Below are positions 40,034-46,630 of a stretch of 46,630 nucleotides of DNA, piece after piece. Below the pieces are notes generated by a model, which was not told where the DNA came from, did no database searches, and saw only the letters and a program-made list of their open reading frames with translations. The stretch is from Acetatifactor sp. (GTDB taxonomy: Bacteria > Bacillota > Clostridia > Lachnospirales > Lachnospiraceae). The number at the start of each line of letters is the position of its first letter. Positions within the stretch are counted from its first letter, which is position 1. The stretch is taken from the NCBI GenBank assembly GCA_022511465.1, contig JAFLRM010000018.1, forward strand, positions 12,343 through 58,972, in the 5' to 3' direction. Position numbers and translations under genes: made by a program.

Positions 40034-41125
40034 ATGAAGGTAATGCCAAATCGTATGGACAGAGGCTTCTTTATGTATCAGAAGGAATTTGAGCAGAAGG
40101 CATTGGAGGTTCTGCGCTCAGGCTGGTATGTGTTGGGGCGGGAAGTAGAGGCTTTTGAACAGGAATTTGCGTTTTATACGGGTGCCAGATATTGTGTGGG
40201 ACTTGCCAGCGGGCTGGATGCCTTGTGGATGGCGTTCCGCATTTTGGGTATTGGTTCCGGTGACGAGGTGATCGTGCAGGCCAACACCTATATTGCCAGT
40301 GTTATGGGAATTACCATCAACGGTGCCACACCTGTTTTTGTAGAACCGGATGAGTACTTTAATATAGACGCAGACAAGATTGAGGAGAAAATTACTGACA
40401 GGACTAAGGCTGTGCTGGTGGTTCACCTATATGGACAAGCTTCCAATATGCAGAAGATCGTGCAGCTCTGTAAAAAGTATGATCTTCGTCTTGTGGAGGA
40501 TTGCGCACAATCCCACGGAGCCTGCTTCCAGGGGAAAATGACGGGAACCTTTGGCGATATCGGCTGCTTTTCTTTTTATCCATCCAAAAATCTGGGTGGT
40601 TTTGGAGATGGTGGAGCAATTGTGACGGCAGATGCGCAGATTGCGGCGGACATGAAGGTGTATCGCAATTATGGCAGCGAGAAGCGTTATTATAACAAGG
40701 TGGTTGGAGCAAATTCCAGACTGGATGAGCTGCAGGCAGGACTTTTGCGGGTTCGTCTCGCACATATGCAGGAATTGACAAAAGAACGCAGGGAGTTGGC
40801 AGAGAGATACCATGAGAGACTCTGCAATTCCAGGATACAGCTTCCTGGTGTGCGAAAGCAGGCGGACAGCGTCTGGCATCAGTATGTCGTACGATGTGAG
40901 GAGAGACAGGAGCTGATAGACTATCTAAATGTACATGAGATCGGCACGATCATTCATTACCCAATCCCCCCGCACCTCTCAGAGGCATACAATTATCTGG
41001 GGTATCAGAAGGGAAGCTTTCCTGTCACAGAGCACCTCGCAGATACCGTTTTGTCCATTCCGATGTATAATGGAATGACAAAAGAGGAGCAGGACTATGT
41101 AATTGAGGTGATCAACCGCTTTTGA
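40034..41125 (+). CDS. DegT/DnrJ/EryC1/StrS-type sugar aminotransferase
   Basis: This 363-residue PLP enzyme has GLASGLDALWMAFRILGIGSGDEVIVQANTYIAS, DRTKAVLVVHLYGQASNM, LVEDCAQSHGACFQGKMTGTFGDIGCFSFYPSKNLGGFGDGG (PLP-binding Lys in PSKNLGG) and the RNYGSEKRYYNKVVGANSRLDELQAGLLR block. These match the FdtB/QdtB group that aminates nucleotide-linked 3-keto sugars. It would supply an amino sugar for surface glycans. AAGGAG precedes ATG 40034. It is followed by a GT2 and a GtrA gene on the same strand. The exact sugar is unknown, and no dTDP-sugar synthesis genes are in the window. Confidence 0.9.
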   Translation: MKVMPNRMDRGFFMYQKEFEQKALEVLRSGWYVLGREVEAFEQEFAFYTGARYCVGLASGLDALWMAFRILGIGSGDEVIVQANTYIASVMGITINGATPVFVEPDEYFNIDADKIEEKITDRTKAVLVVHLYGQASNMQKIVQLCKKYDLRLVEDCAQSHGACFQGKMTGTFGDIGCFSFYPSKNLGGFGDGGAIVTADAQIAADMKVYRNYGSEKRYYNKVVGANSRLDELQAGLLRVRLAHMQELTKERRELAERYHERLCNSRIQLPGVRKQADSVWHQYVVRCEERQELIDYLNVHEIGTIIHYPIPPHLSEAYNYLGYQKGSFPVTEHLADTVLSIPMYNGMTKEEQDYVIEVINRF

Positions 41126-41182
41126 CTTATAAGGAACTTTTCAATATAGCATTTACATGAGATAAAAGGAAAGGTTTAGTGT

Positions 41183-42160
41183 ATGAGCAAAATATCCATA
41201 GTGGTTCCGGTGTATTATAATGAAGATACTTTGATGGATCTGTATCGAGACATGAAGGAGAAGATCCTCGAAAAAATTGGGGATTATGAACTGGTGTTTG
41301 TGGATGATGGATCCGGAGATGATTCTTGGGAGATCATGAATGAGATAAGGACGCTGGATGAAAATGTTCGACTGGTAAAGCTATCGCGCAATTTTGGTGA
41401 GCACGCCGCGCTTTTGGCGGGCTTGACCGTCTGCACGGGGGACTGCGCCGTGACCAAGCAGGCAGATCTGCAGGAAGACTCCACTCTGATCCTCGAGATG
41501 TATGAGCGTTGGAAAAAGGGCAATAAGGTTGTTCTAGCTGTGCGCCGTTCCAGGGATGAGAATGCAGTAAAGGTGTTCTTTGCCAATATGTACTATGCGA
41601 TGGTGCGCAAATTTGTAAATAAGAATATGCCCGTGGGAGGCTGCGACTGTTATCTGATCGACAGGAAGGTCATTGAGGTATTGGAGCGTCTTGATGAGAA
41701 AAATTCCAGTCTGACGCTTCAGGTTTTGTGGGCCGGCTTCCGGACAGATATGGTTTATTTTGACAGAAGGGACAGGGAAAAAGGAAGATCACGCTGGACA
41801 TTTGCCAAAAAGTTTAAGCTTGTACTGGATTCCATGATGAGTTTCTCCTATGTACCCATTCGTTTTATGACTTATGTAGGAATTATTTTTGATCTGTTTG
41901 CAGCTGTTCTCTTGATCAATGTGCTGGTTGAATATTTCACGAAAGGCGCTCCTATTATTGGCTGGTCATCCCTGATGTGTGTGATCTTGCTGGCTTCTGG
42001 GCTGATCTTATCCACGCAGGGTATTTTGGGGGAATATGTGTGGCGTACATTGGATGCATCCCGCGCAAGACCTCCGTTCATTATCGATGAGGAGAAAACG
42101 CCGAGATCTCAGGAAAATACTAAGGAGCAGTCATGCCACGAAAAGCAGGAGGAAGTTTGA
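41183..42160 (+). CDS. GT2-family glycosyltransferase, GtrB/DPM1-like
   Basis: The 325-residue protein has an N-terminal GT-A domain: ISIVVPVYYNEDTLMDLYRDM, VFVDDGSGDDSWEIM, LSRNFGEHAALLAGL, KQADLQEDSTLI and the DRREKGRSRWTFAKKFKL element. Two C-terminal membrane helices (about 225-285) follow. Such enzymes move a sugar from a nucleotide to undecaprenyl or dolichyl phosphate at the inner membrane face. The acidic metal site reads KQADLQED. It overlaps the following GtrA gene by 28 bases, so the pair is translated together and acts as a lipid-linked sugar donor system. Confidence 0.92.
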   Translation: MSKISIVVPVYYNEDTLMDLYRDMKEKILEKIGDYELVFVDDGSGDDSWEIMNEIRTLDENVRLVKLSRNFGEHAALLAGLTVCTGDCAVTKQADLQEDSTLILEMYERWKKGNKVVLAVRRSRDENAVKVFFANMYYAMVRKFVNKNMPVGGCDCYLIDRKVIEVLERLDEKNSSLTLQVLWAGFRTDMVYFDRRDREKGRSRWTFAKKFKLVLDSMMSFSYVPIRFMTYVGIIFDLFAAVLLINVLVEYFTKGAPIIGWSSLMCVILLASGLILSTQGILGEYVWRTLDASRARPPFIIDEEKTPRSQENTKEQSCHEKQEEV

Positions 42161-42645
42161 AAGCAGAGCAAGACGCGATGGGAAAAACTATTTGGCAGAT
42201 AATAAAATTTGCGTTGGTTGGGGTATCTAATACGATCGTCAGCGAAGTGATATATGCTGTTCTTATCTTTTTTAAGATACATTATCTTCCTGCAAGCTTC
42301 ATTGGGTTTTCCCTAAGTGTGTTAAATGCTTATTATTGGAGCAGCAAATATGTTTTTAAAGAGCAGGCGGACGCAGAAAAAAGGGTTTGGTGGAAAGTGC
42401 TTTTAAAGACATATGCGGCCTATTTATGGGGATATCTGGTAAGTGCGGTGCTTTTGGTGTTCTGGATCGACCTTGTACATGTCAGCCGGTGGGTGGAACC
42501 TTTGGGCAACCGGTTTGTGGATGCAGGTTATGAGCGTTTTGATACACAGTTTTTGGGAAACCTGCTCGCAGCCGCACTTAATCTTATGATCACGATTCCC
42601 ATGAATTTTTTGCTCAACAAATATTGGGCTTACAGACAAAAATAG
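42133..42645 (+). CDS. GtrA-family membrane protein
   Basis: This 170-residue protein has four membrane helices and the GtrA start IIKFALVGVSNTIVSEVIYAVLIFF, then LSVLNAYYWSSKYVFK and MITIPMNFLLNKYWAYR. GtrA proteins are thought to flip lipid-linked sugars made by the neighbouring GT2 enzyme. ATG 42133 has AAGGAG six bases ahead and lies within the end of the GT2 gene; a second start at 42178 is possible. No clear terminator follows. Confidence 0.88.
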   Translation: MPRKAGGSLKAEQDAMGKTIWQIIKFALVGVSNTIVSEVIYAVLIFFKIHYLPASFIGFSLSVLNAYYWSSKYVFKEQADAEKRVWWKVLLKTYAAYLWGYLVSAVLLVFWIDLVHVSRWVEPLGNRFVDAGYERFDTQFLGNLLAAALNLMITIPMNFLLNKYWAYRQK

Positions 42646-42725
42646 TTCGGATCCTGGGTACGGGGAATCTGAATTATTTTGAAACTTCCCGTTTTAACTA
42701 TATATTTTAGATTGGAGCCCTCACT

Positions 42726-43565
42726 ATGACCTTGTTTTTGATCATAACAACTTGCATTCTTGTATTGATCGTATTGTATTTTCTGATGATCATGCCCAGA
42801 ATGCTGGGAAGACCGGACATTTCTCCTTTTCTTGAGTGGATGTACGCCCACAGGGGATTTCACGACAACACGGGAGATGCCCCGGAGAATTCACTGCTGG
42901 CTTTTCAACGGGCGGTGGAAATGGGATTTGGGATAGAATTGGATGTGCAGATGTCCAAGGATAAGATTCCCGTGGTGTTCCACGACTATACGCTGGAGCG
43001 GGTCTGCGGCGTTGAGGGAAAGGTCTGTGAGCGCACTCTTGCGGAGCTTAAGGAACTCACTCTGTATGGTTCTAAGCAGCGCATTCCCAGTCTGGAGGAA
43101 GCGCTTAGACTGGTGGACGGCAAGGTGCCTCTGATCGTGGAGCTAAAGATCGAAGCCACGGACATCTCGGTCTGTCCGGCAGCAGACAAGCTGCTTTCCG
43201 ACTATGGCGGGATGTACTGTATAGAGTCCTTCCATCCGGCGGGCATTCTCTGGTATCGCATTCGCAGAAAGAAGGTGGTGAGAGGGCAGCTTGCGGACGC
43301 TTTTCATAAAGAGGGAAAGTATGCCGGCCCACTATATTTTTGGCTTGAGAATCTGCTCTTTAACTGGCTGGGCAAGCCGGATTTCGTAGCATTTAATCAC
43401 AAATATCCCAAGATGTACTCCTTAAGTCTGTGCCGGGAGCTGTACAGCTGTACCATGGCGGCATGGACGATCAAAAGCGAGGAGGAGCTTCAGGCGGCGG
43501 AAAAATACTTTGATATTTTTATTTTTGACAGCTTCATGCCCAAGCGGCAGGGGAGCGGACAGTAA
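42726..43565 (+). CDS. Glycerophosphodiester phosphodiesterase, membrane anchored
   Basis: The 279-residue protein has an N-terminal membrane helix (about 2-22) and a GDPD TIM barrel. It shows AHRGFHDNTGDAPENSLLAFQRAVEMG, GIELDVQMSKDKIPVVFHDYTLERVCG with the metal-binding Glu-Asp and the second catalytic His, and LIVELKIE. It hydrolyses glycerophosphodiesters from phospholipid or teichoic-acid turnover. Topology suggests a single anchor. It follows the glycan genes by 80 bases and may share their transcript. Confidence 0.88.
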   Translation: MTLFLIITTCILVLIVLYFLMIMPRMLGRPDISPFLEWMYAHRGFHDNTGDAPENSLLAFQRAVEMGFGIELDVQMSKDKIPVVFHDYTLERVCGVEGKVCERTLAELKELTLYGSKQRIPSLEEALRLVDGKVPLIVELKIEATDISVCPAADKLLSDYGGMYCIESFHPAGILWYRIRRKKVVRGQLADAFHKEGKYAGPLYFWLENLLFNWLGKPDFVAFNHKYPKMYSLSLCRELYSCTMAAWTIKSEEELQAAEKYFDIFIFDSFMPKRQGSGQ

Positions 43566-43692
43566 ACAATTTAGTAAAGTTTCTTGTTTCGATCATCCAT
43601 AAATGGAAATACTTTCAAGGGCAGCACAGACATATTAGAAGCCGCTTATGCAAAATGTTTTCCAGGAAATGTCAAAAATTGTTAAATACGAC

Positions 43693-43721
43693 TTGTTATT
43701 CGTTCGGCAAATTGTTACAAT
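43693..43721 (+). promoter_or_regulatory. Promoter of ppdK
   Basis: TTGTTA (43693-43698), 17 bases and TACAAT (43716-43721), about 55 bases ahead of the start. Confidence 0.72.
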
Positions 43722-43775
43722 GAACAAAAGCCGGGCAAAACATACGGTTTTGAAATTTTTCGGAGGGAGAATAGG

Positions 43776-46406
43776 TTGAATATGAAGAAATGGGTCTACT
43801 TGTTTACGGAAGGCAACGCAGACATGAGAGAACTGCTCGGCGGTAAGGGAGCAAACCTTGCCGAGATGACGAATCTTGGGCTGCCCGTTCCACAGGGGTT
43901 CACCATTACCACAGAAGCCTGCACTCAGTATTACGAGGACGGCAGGCAGATCAATGAAGAGATTCAGGGTCAGATCAATGAGTATATTGTCAAGATGGAG
44001 GAGATCACCGGCAAGAAGTTCGGTGACACCAAGAACCCATTGCTGGTATCCGTTCGTTCCGGCGCGAGAGCGTCCATGCCCGGCATGATGGACACCATCT
44101 TAAATCTTGGCCTGAACGAGACCGTTGTGAACACCATCGCGACGCAGACAGGCAACGAGAGATGGGCTTGGGACTGTTATAGAAGATTTATCCAGATGTA
44201 CTCCGATGTTGTGATGGAGGTTGGAAAGAAATATTTTGAGGAACTGATCGACAAGATGAAGGAAGCGAGAGGAGTGAAGCAGGATGTGGAGCTGACTGCT
44301 GCTGACCTGAAGGAACTGGCGAACCAGTTCAAGGCTGAGTACAAGGCGAAGATCGGAGCGGACTTCCCCGACGACCCCAAGGAGCAGCTGATGGGAGCTA
44401 TCAAGGCTGTGTTCCGCTCTTGGGACAACCCTCGCGCAAACGTGTACCGCCGTGACAACGATATCCCTTACTCCTGGGGTACTGCAGTCAACGTGCAGAT
44501 GATGGCATTCGGCAACTGGTCAGACGAGTCCGGCACCGGCGTCGCCTTCACAAGAGACCCTGCCACCGGTGAGAAGAAACTGATGGGTGAGTTTTTGATG
44601 AACGCACAAGGTGAGGACGTTGTAGCAGGTGTCCGCACTCCTATGCCTATCGCCAAGATGACAGAGATCATGCCCGAGGTGTTCGATCAGTTTCAGACCG
44701 TGTGCGCTACTCTGGAGAAGCACTACAGAGATATGCAGGACATGGAGTTTACCATTGAGGACAGAAAGTTATACATGCTGCAGACCAGAAACGGCAAGAG
44801 AACCGCTCAGGCTGCGCTGAAGATTGCTTGTGATCTGGTTGATGAGGGAATGAGGACCGAGAAAGAAGCGGTTGCCATGATCGATCCCCGCAATCTTGAT
44901 ACATTATTGCATCCCCAGTTTGACGCTGCCGCACTGAAGGCGGCTACTCCTCTTGGCAGAGGACTTGGTGCATCGCCGGGAGCCGCCTGTGGCAAGGTAG
45001 TATTCACCGCCGAGGATGCTGAAAGTTGGGCCGGAAGAGGAGAGAAGGTCGTTCTGGTTCGTCTGGAGACTTCCCCCGAGGATATCACTGGCATGAAAGT
45101 GGCTCAGGGAATACTCACCGTCCGCGGCGGTATGACATCTCATGCAGCCGTGGTTGCTCGTGGCATGGGGACCTGCTGTGTGTCCGGCTGCGGTGATATC
45201 GCCATGGATGAAGCTAACAAGAAGTTTACTTTGGCCGGACGGGAGTTCCATGAGGGAGATTACATCTCCATCGACGGTTCCACCGGTAATATCTACGGGG
45301 AGCAGATCCCTACTGTTGATGCTACCATCGCCGGCGAGTTTGGTCGGATCATGGATTGGGCGGACAAGTATAGAACTCTTAAAGTACGTACCAACGCGGA
45401 CACTCCTGCGGATGCGAGGAAGGCACGGGAACTGGGTGCGGAGGGCATTGGTCTCTGCCGTACCGAGCACATGTTCTTTGAGGAGGACAGAATTGCCGCA
45501 TTCCGTGAGATGATCTGCTCCGACACGGTGGAGGAGAGAGAGGCCGCGTTGGAGAAGATCCTGCCTTATCAGCAGGGTGACTTCGAGGCATTGTACGAGG
45601 CTCTGGAGGGGAACCCTGTGACCATCCGTTTCCTGGATCCGCCTTTGCATGAGTTCGTTCCCACCGAGGAGGCTGACATTGAGAAGCTGGCAAAGGCACA
45701 GGGTAAGCCTGTTGAGACGATCAAGGCGATCATCGCGGGACTGCATGAGTTTAACCCCATGATGGGCCACAGAGGCTGCCGTTTGACAGTCACCTATCCG
45801 GAGATCGCCAAGATGCAGACTAAGGCTGTGATCCGCGCGGCTATCAACGTACAGAAGGCTCATCCCGACTGGAGTGTAAAGCCGGAGATTATGATCCCTT
45901 TGGTTTGTGAGATCAAGGAGCTTAAGTTTGTAAAGAAAGTGGTTGTGGAGACCGCCGATGCGGAGATCACGGCAGCAGGCGTGAAGCTGGAGTATGAGGT
46001 TGGCACCATGATCGAGATCCCCAGAGCGGCACTTACCGCGGACGAGATTGCAGCCGACGCAGACTTCTTCTGTTTCGGCACCAACGACCTGACCCAGATG
46101 ACCTTTGGATTCTCCCGTGACGATGCGGGTAAGTTCCTGAACGCTTACTATGACACCAAGATTTTTGAGAACGATCCCTTCGCAAAGCTGGATCAGAACG
46201 GTGTCGGCAAGCTGATGGAGACCGCCATCAAGCTGGGAAAGCCAGCCAATCCCAAGCTCCACGTAGGCATCTGCGGCGAGCATGGCGGAGATCCTTCGTC
46301 TGTGGAGTTCTGCCACAAGATCGGCTTAGACTATGTGTCCTGCTCACCATTCAGAGTGCCGATCGCGAGGTTGGCGGCAGCACAGGCGGCGATTAATAGT
46401 AAATAA
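43776..46406 (+). CDS. ppdK: Pyruvate, phosphate dikinase
   Basis: The 876-residue enzyme interconverts pyruvate, ATP and phosphate with phosphoenolpyruvate, AMP and diphosphate. In order it has the ATP-grasp domain (LLGGKGANLAEMTNLGLPVPQGFTI, VRSGARASMPGMMDTILNLG), the swivelling domain with the phosphorylated His456 in GGMTSHAAVVARGMG, and the PEP-binding barrel with GLCRTEHMFF, GHRGCRLTVTYPEI, GTNDLTQMTFGFSRDD and the catalytic Cys833 in GICGEHGG. The TTG at 43776 has the best ribosome spacing from GGAGGGAG; ATG 43782 is the alternative, two residues shorter. It stands alone between its promoter and a terminator. Confidence 0.97.
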   Translation: MNMKKWVYLFTEGNADMRELLGGKGANLAEMTNLGLPVPQGFTITTEACTQYYEDGRQINEEIQGQINEYIVKMEEITGKKFGDTKNPLLVSVRSGARASMPGMMDTILNLGLNETVVNTIATQTGNERWAWDCYRRFIQMYSDVVMEVGKKYFEELIDKMKEARGVKQDVELTAADLKELANQFKAEYKAKIGADFPDDPKEQLMGAIKAVFRSWDNPRANVYRRDNDIPYSWGTAVNVQMMAFGNWSDESGTGVAFTRDPATGEKKLMGEFLMNAQGEDVVAGVRTPMPIAKMTEIMPEVFDQFQTVCATLEKHYRDMQDMEFTIEDRKLYMLQTRNGKRTAQAALKIACDLVDEGMRTEKEAVAMIDPRNLDTLLHPQFDAAALKAATPLGRGLGASPGAACGKVVFTAEDAESWAGRGEKVVLVRLETSPEDITGMKVAQGILTVRGGMTSHAAVVARGMGTCCVSGCGDIAMDEANKKFTLAGREFHEGDYISIDGSTGNIYGEQIPTVDATIAGEFGRIMDWADKYRTLKVRTNADTPADARKARELGAEGIGLCRTEHMFFEEDRIAAFREMICSDTVEEREAALEKILPYQQGDFEALYEALEGNPVTIRFLDPPLHEFVPTEEADIEKLAKAQGKPVETIKAIIAGLHEFNPMMGHRGCRLTVTYPEIAKMQTKAVIRAAINVQKAHPDWSVKPEIMIPLVCEIKELKFVKKVVVETADAEITAAGVKLEYEVGTMIEIPRAALTADEIAADADFFCFGTNDLTQMTFGFSRDDAGKFLNAYYDTKIFENDPFAKLDQNGVGKLMETAIKLGKPANPKLHVGICGEHGGDPSSVEFCHKIGLDYVSCSPFRVPIARLAAAQAAINSK

Positions 46407-46443
46407 CTTTCGCGTTGGCAATAAACCATGCGAGGATAAACGA

Positions 46444-46485
46444 AAACGGCCATCGGGAGCTTGCTCGCGAATGGCCGTATTTTGT
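46444..46485 (+). terminator. Terminator of ppdK
   Basis: ACGGCCAT pairs with ATGGCCGT, with an inner GAGC-tt-GCTC stem, followed by ATTTTG. Confidence 0.8.
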
Positions 46486-46604
46486 ATATAGCTACTCTAA
46501 GGCGGGCTGTTTTTTACAGCAGGTTGCAATCTCTTTACGGACGGTCTATATTTAAGCATAGAGATATTGTGCAAACAAGTGCAATCTAAGGGTGGAATGG
46601 ATAA

Positions 46605-46630
46605 ATGAACCATATTACAACGAAAGAAAT
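46605..46630 (+). CDS. Possible start of a further gene (cut by window end)
   Basis: ATG 46605 (MNHITTKE...) is preceded by GGGTGG at nine bases and is still open at the window end. Too little is visible to name it. Confidence 0.3.

Noticed and set aside
44904..46316. 470-codon open frame opposite ppdK
   Set aside because: It is antisense to a conserved enzyme and its translation shows no domain. Codon bias of ppdK opens the frame.

Overview
The window looks like chromosomal DNA of a Gram-positive, anaerobic Clostridia member, most likely Lachnospiraceae. The evidence is a mid-range base composition, strong AGGAGG-type ribosome sites, a tryptophan T-box in front of trpXYZ, a PyrB/PyrI pair, a catabolic-type pyruvate phosphate dikinase, a class B sortase with an SPKTG substrate, and families common in that group (PF06541 proteins, DUF5050, DUF6033, DUF815). 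I found no rRNA, tRNA, CRISPR, phage or transposase gene. The taxonomic call is inference from gene content.

Layout. 1-2230: zinc or metal handling (a His-rich CobW-type GTPase cut by the window edge, a second CobW-type GTPase with a CC-containing C-terminal domain, a ZIP transporter). 2242-9683: a PF06541 membrane protein, a two-component system whose kinase has an unusual insert, a membrane-anchored YD-repeat/LysM protein, a LURP-one-like protein, a thioesterase and an AlkZ-related protein. 9704-12829: promoter, Trp T-box riboswitch and the trpXYZ tryptophan ABC transporter. 13018-17020: a small membrane protein, pyrI and pyrB on the minus strand, a nitroreductase, a structured leader ahead of a bacterial PH-domain gene, and a second PF06541 protein. 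17101-21224: a compact folate operon, folC-folE-HD-folP-folBK. 21139-23264: a Gx transporter, a NusG-domain-II protein and ApbE, a trio resembling part of flavin-based extracellular electron transfer loci. 23381-25216: an ArsR zinc sensor, a DUF5050 protein and a palindromic repeat element. 25217-33147: pheA, an AAA ATPase, ppx, ppk and maf, then two small proteins.

33193-36480 holds a CPBP protease, then the most interesting block: a small XRE repressor facing a class B sortase gene, with two near-identical palindromic operators placed on the two divergent promoters, and a cysteine-rich surface protein ending in SPKTG, plausibly the sortase's dedicated substrate. 36481-39856 (minus) is an ABC-F ATPase followed by a PHP-HAD fusion. 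40034-43565 is a surface-glycan module (sugar aminotransferase, GT2, GtrA) plus a glycerophosphodiesterase. 43776-46406 is ppdK, and the window ends at a possible new start codon.

Start codons were chosen by ribosome-site spacing and family N-termini, so several genes are shorter than their longest open frame. Regulatory calls rest on reading consensus by eye. Family calls rest on recognised motifs, with no database search.
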